This document shows, in pieces, positions 18,863-27,251 of a stretch of 64,000 nt of DNA. The position numbers were made by a program, and so were the translations under genes. The notes beneath the pieces were generated by a model that was given only the letters and a program-made list of their open reading frames with translations, was not told the origin of the DNA and ran no database searches. Source of the DNA: Nannocystis pusilla. GTDB lineage: Bacteria > Myxococcota_A > Polyangia > Nannocystales > Nannocystaceae. Location of the stretch: positions 143,501 to 207,500 of the forward strand of contig NZ_JAIRAU010000057.1 in NCBI RefSeq assembly GCF_020073745.1. Direction: 5' to 3'. Each line of letters starts with the position of its first letter. Position 1 is the stretch's first letter.

Positions 18863-20209
18863 ATGACGACCATGAAGACGATCCCCATGTTCGCGGCCGC
18901 CGTGGCGCTGCCGCTGGTACTCGCCCAGGGCTGCGGCGACGACGGCATGCAGTCCTCCGACACCGCCGACACCTCCGACACCGCCGGCGGCGAAGAGGAG
19001 TGTGACAGCCAGATCAGCGGCGTCATCGACACCGACACCGTGTGGACCTGCGGCCACATCCTCGACGGCGTCGTCACCGTCAAGAACAACGCCAGGCTGA
19101 CCATCGAGCCCGGCGTCACCATCCGCGGCCTCAACGGCTCGGCCCTGGTCGTCACCAAGGGCTCGCAGCTGATCGCCGAGGGCACCAAGGATGCGCCGAT
19201 CGTCTTCACCTCGGCGCTCGCCGAGGGCAAGCGCGGGCGCGGCGACTGGGGCGGCATCGTCCTCCTCGGCGACGCCAGGAACAACCTCCAGACCGGCGCC
19301 GGCGTGGCCGAGGGCCTCGACGCCGGCAACCCCGACTACCAGTACGGCGGCGGCGACGACGCCTCCTCGTGCGGCTCGCTCAAGTGGGTCCGCGTCGAGT
19401 TCGTCGGCTTCGAGCTCACCAAGGACAACGAGCTCAACGGCGTCACCTTCTACTCGTGCGGCAGCGGCACCCAGGTCGACTACCTGCAGGTCCACATGGG
19501 CAAGGACGACGGCGTCGAGATGTTCGGCGGCACCGTCAACGGCAAACACCTCGTCATCACCGGCGCCCAGGACGACTCGATCGACAGCGACCAGGGCTAC
19601 ACCGGCAGCCTGCAGCACGTCGTCATCGTCCAGGACCCGGCCGCCGGCAACTACGCGTTCGAGCTGTCGAACCAGGCCGACAACCTCGACGCCGAGCCGC
19701 GCACCGCGCCGAAGTTCGTCAACGTCACCGCCATCGGCACCTCGGTCTCGGAGGCGCTCGACACCCAGAGCGCCGGCGTGCGCCTCAAGGAGGGCGTCAG
19801 CGCCGAGTTCCACAACGCGATCTTCGCCCACTTCTACGGCCCGGCCGTCGAGCTCACCGAGGGCGCGACCGAGACCGTCGCCGCCGGCGGCGGGGTCAAG
19901 TTCATGCACTCCCTGTTCTTCAACAACTCGACGATCGACGACGGCGCGACCCCGTGGGTGGTCGGCGAGGGCTCGACCTACGACCTCGCCGGACTGATCG
20001 AAGACGCCGGCAACGGCAACCACTTCGACGTCGACCCGCAGCTCGGCAGCTACGACTTCGCCGCGCCGAACGTCGCCCCGACCGACGCCTCGCCGGTGCG
20101 CGGCGCCGGCCAGGCCCCCTCCGGCTTCGACGCCGCCGACTACATCGGCGCGATCGCCAACGGCGCCGGCGACTGGACCCTCGACTGGACCTCCTACAAG
20201 GTCAACTGA
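18863..20209 (+). CDS. Surface lipoprotein with beta-helix-like repeats, partner of the TonB receptor
   Basis: The signal peptide has a lipobox-like LAQGC near residue 24, followed by an Asp/Thr/Ser linker. The body has the stacked pattern LTIEPGVTIRG, SALVVTKGSQLIAEGT, APIVFTSAL, GDWGGIVLLGDA, which matches secreted right-handed beta-helix-like proteins often found next to TonB-dependent receptors in Bacteroidota (family knowledge). Cys pairs (CGSLKW, YSCGSG) may form disulfides. 448 aa. It lies 111 bp after the receptor and 12 bp before another lipoprotein. It is probably an outer-membrane component of the same uptake system; the function is inferred. Confidence 0.8.
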   Translation: MTTMKTIPMFAAAVALPLVLAQGCGDDGMQSSDTADTSDTAGGEEECDSQISGVIDTDTVWTCGHILDGVVTVKNNARLTIEPGVTIRGLNGSALVVTKGSQLIAEGTKDAPIVFTSALAEGKRGRGDWGGIVLLGDARNNLQTGAGVAEGLDAGNPDYQYGGGDDASSCGSLKWVRVEFVGFELTKDNELNGVTFYSCGSGTQVDYLQVHMGKDDGVEMFGGTVNGKHLVITGAQDDSIDSDQGYTGSLQHVVIVQDPAAGNYAFELSNQADNLDAEPRTAPKFVNVTAIGTSVSEALDTQSAGVRLKEGVSAEFHNAIFAHFYGPAVELTEGATETVAAGGGVKFMHSLFFNNSTIDDGATPWVVGEGSTYDLAGLIEDAGNGNHFDVDPQLGSYDFAAPNVAPTDASPVRGAGQAPSGFDAADYIGAIANGAGDWTLDWTSYKVN

Positions 20210-20221
20210 TCGGACCTGCCC

Positions 20222-20752
20222 GTGCTCCGCGTCGTCGCCTCGCTCACGCTCTGCCTGTCCTTCGGGTCATGTGACGCGCCGACGCGCGGCGACGGCGCCC
20301 CCACCGTCGGCGACGCGCCGCTCGCCGGCGGCCTCGCCAGCCTCGACGAGCTCGGCCACGCGGTCGTCGCCGCCCTCAACGCGCGCGACGTCGAGGCGCT
20401 CGTCGCCCTCGCCGTCGACGAGGCCGAGTACACCGGCCGCCTGTTCCCGGCGATCGCCACCCACCCCGGCGCGGAGGCGATGGGCCGCGACCTGCTGTGG
20501 GACATGCACGTCCGCCAGAGCCGCGACGACATGCAGCGCGCGCTCGCTCGCCACGGCGGAGCGGACCTGAGCTTCGTCCGCTTCGAGCCGCGCCGCACCG
20601 TCCGCCGGGCCGGCGTGGCGTTCCACGAGCGCCCGCACCTCGTCGTCCGCGGCGAGGACGGCGCCGAGCGCACGCTGCAGATCCTCGCCTCGCTCGTCGA
20701 GCACGAGTCCACGCAGACCTTCAAGCTCCTCGGCTTTCGCGACCACGACTGA
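20222..20752 (+). CDS. Putative lipoprotein of unknown function (176 aa)
   Basis: GTG start 12 bp after the upstream lipoprotein. The signal peptide LRVVASLTLCLSFGSC gives a lipobox-like site at Cys17. The mature part is helical at first (HAVVAALNARDVEALVALAVDEAEY) and then beta-rich, similar in pattern to SnoaL/NTF2-like folds, though no active-site residues can be assigned. Probably cotranscribed with the receptor-associated lipoprotein. Confidence 0.7.
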   Translation: MLRVVASLTLCLSFGSCDAPTRGDGAPTVGDAPLAGGLASLDELGHAVVAALNARDVEALVALAVDEAEYTGRLFPAIATHPGAEAMGRDLLWDMHVRQSRDDMQRALARHGGADLSFVRFEPRRTVRRAGVAFHERPHLVVRGEDGAERTLQILASLVEHESTQTFKLLGFRDHD

Positions 20753-20815
20753 GTCACCGCCTTGTCGCGAGCCTGTGGGGCCGCCCCGGAGCGCACCTGT
20801 TAGGAAGAACGCACC

Positions 20816-21520
20816 ATGCCCGCCACGATCCTCATCGTCGACGATGAGCGCGACCTGCTCGACTCGCTGCGCTTCAGCCTCGAGCGCGAGGGCTTCTGCG
20901 CCCTCACCGCCCACAACGGCACGTCCGCCCTGTCGCTCATGGGGCAGAGCCCCCCGCCGGACCTCGTCCTGCTCGACTGGATGCTGCCCGACATGGCCGG
21001 CACCGAGGTCTGTCGCAACATCCGCATGACCGAAAGGACACGCGGCACGCCGGTCATCATGATCACCGCCCGCAGCGAGGAGATCGATCGGGTGGTCGGC
21101 TTCGAGCTCGGGGCCGACGACTACGTGACCAAGCCGTTCAGCGTGCGCGAGCTGCTGCTGCGCGTGAAGGCGATCCTGCGCCGCCGCACCGTCGACGACC
21201 ACGGCGCCGAGGAGCAGCACTACGAGCTCCTGCGCGTCGACCACGACGGCCATCAGGTGTGGGTGCAGAACAGCCGCGTCACCCTGACCGCGCTCGAGTT
21301 CCGCCTGCTGGCGACCCTGCTGGCCCGCCGCGGCCGCGTCCAGACCCGCGACACCCTGCTCAACGACGTGTGGGGCGTGCAGGTCGACGTCACGACCCGC
21401 ACCGTCGACACCCACGTGCAGCGCCTGCGCAAGAAGCTCGGCCCCGCCGGCCAGTACATCGAGACGCTGCGCGGCGTCGGCTACCGCTTCCTGCTGCCCG
21501 AGCGCGAAGCGACGCACTGA
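20816..21520 (+). CDS. OmpR/PhoB-family response regulator
   Basis: The receiver domain (residues 1-120) has the acidic pocket DDE at 10-12, the phosphoacceptor Asp54 in LLDWMLPD, Thr in MITAR and Lys in VTKPFSV. The C-terminal winged helix (residues ~140-232) has TALEFRLLATLL, RTVDTHVQRLRKKLG and GVGYRFL. 234 aa, full length. No histidine kinase is adjacent on either side, so it is an orphan in this window. It sits just after the TonB receptor/lipoprotein genes. A degenerate dyad copy occurs at 21025-21042 within the receiver. Confidence 0.93.
   Translation: MPATILIVDDERDLLDSLRFSLEREGFCALTAHNGTSALSLMGQSPPPDLVLLDWMLPDMAGTEVCRNIRMTERTRGTPVIMITARSEEIDRVVGFELGADDYVTKPFSVRELLLRVKAILRRRTVDDHGAEEQHYELLRVDHDGHQVWVQNSRVTLTALEFRLLATLLARRGRVQTRDTLLNDVWGVQVDVTTRTVDTHVQRLRKKLGPAGQYIETLRGVGYRFLLPEREATH
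21025..21042. repeat. Degenerate 14-bp-phased dyad in the response regulator gene
   Basis: CATGACC-GAAA-GGACACG, core spacing 14 bp, GAAA loop; it encodes a surface segment (RMTERTRG) of the receiver. Confidence 0.5.
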
Positions 21521-21539
21521 GCGCGAACGGCGAACGTAA

Positions 21540-21557
21540 CATGTCCGAGGGGACATG
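21540..21557. repeat. 14-bp-phased dyad between convergent genes
   Basis: CATGTCC-GAGG-GGACATG, an exact copy of the 18-base consensus, sits between the regulator stop and the esterase stop. Confidence 0.85.
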
Positions 21558-21563
21558 TCGCGG

Positions 21564-22523
21564 TCACGTCGCGGCGCTCGCGGCGGCGGGCCGCAGCCCG
21601 CGGCGCAGCGCGTCACGCAGGTCGCGTTCGAACCGCTGCGCCACCTCGGTGTGTCCCAGCAGGTCGAACCCGTGGAAGGCGCCCGGATAGACGTGCAGCT
21701 CGGTCGGCACGCCTGCGCGCGTCAGGCGGCGCGCGTACTCGACGTCCTCCTCGAAGAACAGGTCGAGCGCGCCCACGGAGATGTAGGTCGGTGGCAACCG
21801 CGAGAGGTCGGTGGCGCGGGCCGCCGCCGCGTACGGCGACACGTCCTCGGCGCCCGGCTCGCCGCCGAGCAGCGCGGTCCAGCCGAACCGGTTGTTCTCC
21901 GGCGTCCACATGAACTCGCCGACGTACGGGTGCGGGTCGGCGCGGACGACGGTGCGATCGTCGAGCATGGGATACACGAGCAGCTGGAACGCCAGCGGCA
22001 CCTCGCCGCGGTCGCGCGCCAGCAGCCCCAGCGCCGCGGCCAGCCCGCCGCCGGCGCTCTCGCCCCCGATGGCGATCCGGCCGCGATCGACGCCCAGCTC
22101 GGCCGCGTGCTCGTACAACCACCGCAGCGCCGCGTAGCAGTCCTCGACCGGCCCGGGGAACGGAGTCTCGGGCGCGAGCCGGTAGTCGACCGAGACGACC
22201 ACGCACCCGAGCGCGGTCACCAGCCCCTGGTTGCGGGCCGCGGCGATGTGCGGCGAGCCCATCACATAGCCGCCGCCGTGGATGTGCAAGTACGCCGGCG
22301 CCAGCCCGTGCTGCTGCCGCGGCTGATAGACGATCACCCGCACCTCCGGCGCGCCCTCGGGCCCCGGCACCAGCCGCTCCGACGCGATCACGCCGGCCGG
22401 CGGCTCGCTCGCGGGCGGCATGAAGCTGCGGATCGTCGGCAGCGCCGCGACGCTCAGCTCGAACGACGGCAACGCGCTCAGGAGCGGCAACAGCTGCGGG
22501 TCGACCAGATGACGCGAAGGCAT
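21564..22523 (-). CDS. Alpha/beta hydrolase, hormone-sensitive-lipase-type esterase
   Basis: The HSL-family motifs are complete: oxyanion motif HIHGGGYVMGS, nucleophile elbow GGESAGGGLA, the catalytic Asp in the GALDLFFEED region and the catalytic His in GAFHGFD. 319 aa, typical length for bacterial HSL esterases. No signal peptide, so it is cytoplasmic. It should hydrolyse short-chain acyl esters or lactones; the natural substrate is unknown. Monocistronic; convergent with the response regulator. A palindrome lies ~20 bp upstream of the start. Confidence 0.9.
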   Translation of the reverse strand: MPSRHLVDPQLLPLLSALPSFELSVAALPTIRSFMPPASEPPAGVIASERLVPGPEGAPEVRVIVYQPRQQHGLAPAYLHIHGGGYVMGSPHIAAARNQGLVTALGCVVVSVDYRLAPETPFPGPVEDCYAALRWLYEHAAELGVDRGRIAIGGESAGGGLAAALGLLARDRGEVPLAFQLLVYPMLDDRTVVRADPHPYVGEFMWTPENNRFGWTALLGGEPGAEDVSPYAAAARATDLSRLPPTYISVGALDLFFEEDVEYARRLTRAGVPTELHVYPGAFHGFDLLGHTEVAQRFERDLRDALRRGLRPAAASAAT

Positions 22524-23073
22524 GGCCCGACGCTACTGCGAGCTGGACAGCGATGTCCATTTCGCCCGCGCGGAGGAACAGGCGGCCTCCGCGTCCGCGA
22601 TCGGCGCGAGGTCGCGCGTCGCTGCGAGTCGAAAAATTCGCATGCGGCTCGGGAAGATCGACGGACGCCGCCGTTGTCGAGGCACAAACACCTACCGCCC
22701 CGCCGCCGATGCGTCGCCCGTATCGAGAGCACGCGGTCGTGCGCTGCGAACGGTCCCGCCATGCCTCTCGCCAGGAAGCTCCGATGTTCGCCCGCAAGTC
22801 ATCGTCCCTCTCGCTCCCGAGCTCGTCCATGAGCGACAGCGCCGTCCACGGTGACAAGCGCCGCGAGGCGCTCAATTTCGGCCGGAACGCCGACGCGCGG
22901 CCGGTGCAGCGCGCCTGCGACGGCCTCGCGCCACGGGCCCGAGATCTACGGCTGTGAGGCTGCCACGGGCCGCGCGACCGCAGGTGCGGCGCGCGGATCG
23001 TTCGAGCCGGCATTGATACAGTGTGCCGCCGCGCCGGCGGCGGAGCGCGTCACGATCGCGCAGGAGAAGCAGC
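22524..23073. other. 550-bp intergenic stretch without a convincing gene
   Basis: Several short open frames cross it, but none keeps the codon bias of the neighbours or shows a domain. Codon phase is lost and stops occur in all phases. It should hold the promoters of the esterase (minus) and of the secreted protein at 23074 (plus). The only structure seen is the palindrome at 22544. Confidence 0.5.
22544..22559. promoter_or_regulatory. 16-bp palindrome upstream of the esterase, possible operator
   Basis: TGGACAGCGATGTCCA: perfect 6-bp arms around GCGA, 21-36 bp upstream of the esterase start. It resembles an operator in position and symmetry. It could also be a decayed unit of the dyad repeat family, but its spacing does not match the 14-bp rule. 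Confidence 0.3.
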
Positions 23074-23712
23074 ATGAACTCGTCTCTCGTCGTCCTCGCC
23101 GCGTGGTGGTCGGTCGTCCTCGCGCCGATCGAACCGGTGAACCCCAAGGTCCCCCCGTCCGGGGTCGAGTCGCTGGATCCCAGGATGCCGTCCGTGTCCG
23201 AGTCGGTCGGCGAGCAACTCACCAAGCTCCCGCGCGTCACGCGGGCGCCGAAGTTCTCGTGGCAGCCGGGCACATATTCGCTCGAGTCGCTCAAGCTGCC
23301 CGACCTCATCCCGATCGAGAAGGCCGGGGCGTGGGCGCCGGGCCCGAACTGGCCGTACGTCGAGGACGGCGCGGTCGTCGTCACCGAGCACCCGCAGGAC
23401 CCGCACCGCTTCATCGCCTACCTCGTCGACGTCAAGGCGCAGAAGATCGCGGCGATCCGCGAGGGCGATCAGGCCATGCACCTGTCGACGATCGGCCACA
23501 TGCGCCCGGGCGACTTCGACAAGGACGGACAGTCGGTGCCGCAGAGCTTCTCCGGCCTCGCAGGCAGCGGCGCGGTGATCATCCTCAAGCCGCCGGTGCC
23601 TCCGGGCCCGCCCGGATTCCCCGACGACTTCAAGCGGCGGATCCTCGACGCCGGCAACATCGCCTATCAGGCCAGTCGCGCGGTGAACCCTGTCGTCAAG
23701 CTCGGCGGTTGA
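23074..23712 (+). CDS. Hypothetical secreted protein (212 aa)
   Basis: ATG 23074 is preceded by an excellent ribosome site (AGGAG at 23062). The N-terminus is a short hydrophobic signal-like segment (SSLVVLAAWWSVVLAPI). The mature part contains ESLKLPDLIPIEKAGAWAPGP and Pro/Gly-rich FSGLAGSGAVIILKPPVPPGPPG. No family recognised. It precedes the sigma factor gene by 40 bp on the same strand, so it might be a target or companion of that system (inference). Confidence 0.65.
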   Translation: MNSSLVVLAAWWSVVLAPIEPVNPKVPPSGVESLDPRMPSVSESVGEQLTKLPRVTRAPKFSWQPGTYSLESLKLPDLIPIEKAGAWAPGPNWPYVEDGAVVVTEHPQDPHRFIAYLVDVKAQKIAAIREGDQAMHLSTIGHMRPGDFDKDGQSVPQSFSGLAGSGAVIILKPPVPPGPPGFPDDFKRRILDAGNIAYQASRAVNPVVKLGG

Positions 23713-23751
23713 CCCTCCATCCCTCGCGTGGCATCGTCCGCCGCCGGTCTC

Positions 23752-24303
23752 ATGGCCTCGCCGCAAGTCATCGATCCGCCGATCGACGCCGCGGCGGACT
23801 TCGATCGCAACCTGAGGGCCCACGAGCACGCCCTGCGAGACCTCGCGCTGCGGCTGTGTCGCAACCCGGCCGACGCAGGCGACCTGCTGCAGGACACCTT
23901 CGAGCGCGCGCTGCAGCGGCGCGCGCAGTACCAGCCGGGGACCAACCTGCGCGCGTGGTTGTGCACGATGCTGCACCACCTGTTCCTCGACCGCTGTCGC
24001 GCGCGGAGCCGCGGTCCGGCGCACGCCTCGCTCGACGAGGTGGCCTTGCCGGCGCCGGAGCCGACCGCCGAGCCGGCCTGGGCCATGCTCACCCGCGACG
24101 ACGTCGTCGCCGCCGTCGCCCGCCTCGAGCCCGACTTCCGCAGCGTCTACCAGCTTCACAGCCTCGAGGGCGTGCCGTATCAAGAGATCGCCGCGCGCCT
24201 GGGGATCCCCAAGGCCACCGTCGGCACTCGCCTCGCGCGAGCGCGCCGCAAGCTCCGTGACCTGCTGCTGCCGGCCCGCGCCGCCGACGAGAGCCACCCA
24301 TGA
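23752..24303 (+). CDS. ECF (sigma-70 family) RNA polymerase sigma factor
   Basis: Region 2 (residues ~20-85) carries LALRLCRNPADAGDLLQDTFERAL and the GTNLRAWLCTMLHHLFLDRCR block. Region 4 (~115-175) carries DFRSVYQLHSLEGVPYQEIAARLGIPKATVGTRLARARRKLR. About 183 aa, normal ECF size. A GTG at 23728 in frame is an alternative start. The stop overlaps the start of the next gene (ATGA), which encodes an anti-sigma-like membrane protein. The pair is therefore translationally coupled, the standard layout of a sigma factor with its inhibitor. Confidence 0.93.
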   Translation: MASPQVIDPPIDAAADFDRNLRAHEHALRDLALRLCRNPADAGDLLQDTFERALQRRAQYQPGTNLRAWLCTMLHHLFLDRCRARSRGPAHASLDEVALPAPEPTAEPAWAMLTRDDVVAAVARLEPDFRSVYQLHSLEGVPYQEIAARLGIPKATVGTRLARARRKLRDLLLPARAADESHP

Positions 24304-27230
24304 CCCGCCGCTGCGACGACATCGACCGCTACTTCGACGGTGAGCTCGCCGAGGACCAGCGCGCCGTGTTCGAGGCGCACCTCGTCGACTGCGCCGACTG
24401 CCAGCAGGCGCTGCACACGTTGATGCAGCTGCAGGTCGCCACCGGCCCGGACGTCGCGCCGGCGCCGGTGATCCCGCTCGCGCCGCGGGGCAAGCGGCGC
24501 GCGTGGTGGGTGGCCGGCTCGCTGCTGGCCGCGGCCGCCGCGCTCGCGCTGTACCTCCGCGGGCCCGCGCAGGGTCCTGGCCTCGGGGACATGCCCGAAA
24601 AGCCAGAGAACGGACCGCTCGCGCTGACGCTCGCGCCGACGCGCGCGGTCGAGGCGCGGCTCAGTTTTCCGCAGGTCGACGTGCACCGCGACTACACGGT
24701 GATGCGCGCCGACGGACCGGCGGGCGAGCCGATCCCGCTGGCCGAGCTGTCGCGGCTCGAGGCGGCCGGCGAGCTGCGCGGGCTCGCGGCCGCGCACGCG
24801 CTGCGCGGCGAGCTGCCGCAGGCGAAGGCCGTGCTGCTGCGGCTCCCCGAGTCGGCCGACCGCGACAGCGACCTCGCCGCGCTGGCGCTGATGCAGGGCG
24901 AGGCCGAGCCCGCGCTCGAGCTGGCCGACGCCGCCCTCGCGGCCGCGCCCGAGCACCTGCAAGCGCAGTGGAACCGGGCCCTGGCGCTGCGCGAGCTCGG
25001 CCTGCCGCGCCTCGCCGCCGACGCGCTCGAGCAGCTGGCCAGCGCCGACACGCCGGCGTGGGCCGCCGAGGCGCGCGCGCAGGCGCAGTCGCTGCGACAG
25101 GGCCCGGCCGCGCGCGAGCAGATGTTCGCGACCGTGCAGGCCGCCGGCGCGGCGCTGATCGAGCGCGGCGAGCCGCTGCCCGAGGAGGTCATCGACGCCG
25201 CCCCCTCGCTGGCGCGCCTCTACTTCTACGACGCCGTGCGCGCCGCCCCGACGCGCGCGCGGCTCGACGCCCTCGCGCCGCTGGCCGCCCGGCTCGATCG
25301 CGTCGCCGGCGGGACTGTTCTCGCGGACATGCTCAAAGGGACAGGTGCTCCGAGCTCCGGCGGCCGCGTCGTTCTGGCCGAGGAGTTCGCCGCGCTCGCG
25401 CTCGGCGGCGACGGCGACGGCTCGGCCCTGGCCGAGAAGGCGCTGCGCGCCGGTTACCCGGAGATCGCGCTCGGTGCGTTGATCCACGGCGGGGCCGCGA
25501 GCGCCGAGCTCACGCGCCTCACCGCCCTGGCCGAAGGGACAGGAGACCCGTGGATGCGCATGCTCGCGGCGCAGGAGCAGGCGACGGCGCAGATCGACGC
25601 CGGCGCCGACGCGAAGGCCGAGGCGACCCTGGAGGCCGGGCAGGCGTTGTGCGGCCCCGGCCTCGGCTACCGCTGCGCCCGCCTCGAGCTGGCCCGGGCC
25701 GAGCTTTACACGCTGATGCACCGGCTGCCCGAGGCCGCCGCGCTGGTCGAGGCCGGCACGCGGCGCGTCACGCAAGACCAGCACTGGGGCGTCGAGACCA
25801 CTTTCTTGCAGCTGCGCGCCGAGCTGGCCCGCCTGCGCGGCGCTTTCGGCCTGGCGCGGGCGATCACCGGCGAGACCCTGCTGCGCCTGCCGGCCGCCGA
25901 GGCCGCGCGCTGCCGGGCCGAACGCCACGCCCGCGACGTGCTCGCCGGGTTGGCGATCGTCGAGCTCGACGCCGCCGGCACGCGACGCGAGCTCGAGGCC
26001 GCGCCCGACTGCGGGCAGCCGCCGTCGCTGACGCGCCTGTTCGTGCAGGCCGACCTCGGGCGGATCGGCGGCGACGCGCGCGACGTCGCCGCGGTGCTCG
26101 CCGGGCTCGCCGCGCTGCGAGCCGCGGGTCTGTCGCCCGGCGAGGCCGCGCTCGCCGATCACATCGAGGGCCGGGCGCGGATCGGCGGCGAACCGGCGGC
26201 CGGCCAGGCCCTGCTGCGCAAGGCGATCGCCGCCGCGCGCGAGCTCCCGCGCAGCGATCCCCACGGCCTCAAGGCGCTGTCGTTCAGCTACGCCTCGCTG
26301 GTGCTCGACGCGGCGGCGCGCGGCGAGCATGCGGCCGCGGTCGCGCTGCTCGCCGAGGAGGTCGGCGTGCCCGCGCCCACCCGCTGCGCGCTCGGCCTCG
26401 CCGTCGACCACGAGCGCAGCTACAGCGTCGCCCTCGACGCCAACGGTGTCCCGATCGCCAGCCTCGTCACCCGCAGCGCCCCGGTCGCCGCCGGCGAGGC
26501 GCTCGTGCCGGCCGACGCGATCGCGGCCGTGCGCGCCTGCCCCGAGGTCGCCGTGTTCGCCCGCCCGCCGCTGGCCGGCCGCGCCGGCCTGCTGCCGCCG
26601 GAGATCGCCTGGTCCTACCGCGTCGGCCACGAGCACCTCCGAACAGTTCTTAAAAGACATGTCCAAAAGGAGACGCGGCTCGTCGTCGCCGATGCCGCCG
26701 CGCCGGCGGAGCTCGGGCTGCCGCGCCTGTCCCCGTGGACAGGCGACGGCGACGCCGCGACGCGCCTCCTGTCCGGCCCCGACGCCACCCCGTCGCGGGT
26801 GCTGCAGGCCTTGCCCGACGCCGCGGAGATCGAGTTCCACGTCCACGGCCTCGTCGACCTCGGCGTCTCGGACGCCTCGTTCCTGGCGCTCACGCCCGAC
26901 GTCGACGGCCGCCACGCGCTGACGGCCGGGCAGATCCGCGGCCTCGCCCTCGCCGGTCGGCCGCTCGTGATCCTCGGCGCTTGCCATGCCGGTCAGGTCG
27001 CGCCGTACCTGCACGAGGCGTGGAGCTTGCCGGTCGCGTTCCTCGAGGCGGGCGCGCGGGCCGTGATCGCCTCGCCGGCCCCGGTGCAGGACCGCGAGGC
27101 CGGCCCGTTCTTCGACGCCGTGCGCGCGCGGATCCGCGGCGGCGCCTCGCCGGCGGTCGCCGTGCGCGACGAGCGGGTGCAGCGGGGCGGGGGCGCCGAC
27201 TGGGCCGCGCACGTGCTCGTCTTCGAGTAA
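24300..27230 (+). CDS. Membrane anti-sigma factor (zinc-finger ZAS) fused to TPRs and a CHAT caspase-like protease
   Basis: Residues 1-45 form a zinc-binding anti-sigma domain with H27-x3-C31-x2-C34 (ZAS/zf-HC2 signature) and an additional C5. A membrane segment follows at about 67-87. About 600 residues of TPR-like helices come next on the far side of the membrane or in the cytoplasm, depending on topology. The last ~230 residues are a CHAT domain: catalytic His849 in FHVHG and Cys895 in LGACHAG, the usual dyad of caspase-HetF-like proteases. 976 aa. The gene overlaps the ECF sigma gene. The fusion suggests that signal sensing by the TPR/CHAT part controls release of the sigma factor, possibly by cleavage (inference). 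Four dyad copies interrupt linkers and TPRs. Confidence 0.88.
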   Translation: MTRRCDDIDRYFDGELAEDQRAVFEAHLVDCADCQQALHTLMQLQVATGPDVAPAPVIPLAPRGKRRAWWVAGSLLAAAAALALYLRGPAQGPGLGDMPEKPENGPLALTLAPTRAVEARLSFPQVDVHRDYTVMRADGPAGEPIPLAELSRLEAAGELRGLAAAHALRGELPQAKAVLLRLPESADRDSDLAALALMQGEAEPALELADAALAAAPEHLQAQWNRALALRELGLPRLAADALEQLASADTPAWAAEARAQAQSLRQGPAAREQMFATVQAAGAALIERGEPLPEEVIDAAPSLARLYFYDAVRAAPTRARLDALAPLAARLDRVAGGTVLADMLKGTGAPSSGGRVVLAEEFAALALGGDGDGSALAEKALRAGYPEIALGALIHGGAASAELTRLTALAEGTGDPWMRMLAAQEQATAQIDAGADAKAEATLEAGQALCGPGLGYRCARLELARAELYTLMHRLPEAAALVEAGTRRVTQDQHWGVETTFLQLRAELARLRGAFGLARAITGETLLRLPAAEAARCRAERHARDVLAGLAIVELDAAGTRRELEAAPDCGQPPSLTRLFVQADLGRIGGDARDVAAVLAGLAALRAAGLSPGEAALADHIEGRARIGGEPAAGQALLRKAIAAARELPRSDPHGLKALSFSYASLVLDAAARGEHAAAVALLAEEVGVPAPTRCALGLAVDHERSYSVALDANGVPIASLVTRSAPVAAGEALVPADAIAAVRACPEVAVFARPPLAGRAGLLPPEIAWSYRVGHEHLRTVLKRHVQKETRLVVADAAAPAELGLPRLSPWTGDGDAATRLLSGPDATPSRVLQALPDAAEIEFHVHGLVDLGVSDASFLALTPDVDGRHALTAGQIRGLALAGRPLVILGACHAGQVAPYLHEAWSLPVAFLEAGARAVIASPAPVQDREAGPFFDAVRARIRGGASPAVAVRDERVQRGGGADWAAHVLVFE
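24576..24607. repeat. 14-bp-phased dyad copies after the anti-sigma membrane segment
   Basis: Cores CCTG 24576, CATG 24590 and CAGA 24604; CCTGGCC-TCGG-GGACATG is the best copy. They encode the linker just after the membrane segment. Confidence 0.65.
25314..25345. repeat. 14-bp-phased dyad copies in the TPR region
   Basis: Cores 25314 (ACTG), 25328 (CATG) and 25342 (CAGG); CATGCTC-AAAG-GGACAGG. They encode an apparent insertion in the helical repeats. Confidence 0.65.
25526..25543. repeat. 14-bp-phased dyad in the TPR region
   Basis: CCTGGCC-GAAG-GGACAGG, core spacing 14 bp, loop GAAG. Confidence 0.65.
26644..26661. repeat. 14-bp-phased dyad N-terminal to the CHAT core
   Basis: CAGTTCT-TAAA-AGACATG, core spacing 14 bp, in an A/T-rich patch (TTCTTAAAAGACATGTCCAA) that contrasts with its surroundings. 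Confidence 0.6.
26726..26743. repeat. 14-bp-phased dyad within the CHAT-domain coding region
   Basis: CCTGTCC-CCGT-GGACAGG: perfect 7-bp arms with a 4-nt centre. Confidence 0.75.
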
Positions 27231-27251
27231 GTGGTGCTACCGTCGAGCCGC

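Noticed and set aside
22522..22957. Short overlapping open frames downstream of the esterase start
   Set aside because: No codon bias, no ribosome site, no domain; Arg/Ser/Ala-rich translations typical of non-coding GC-rich DNA.
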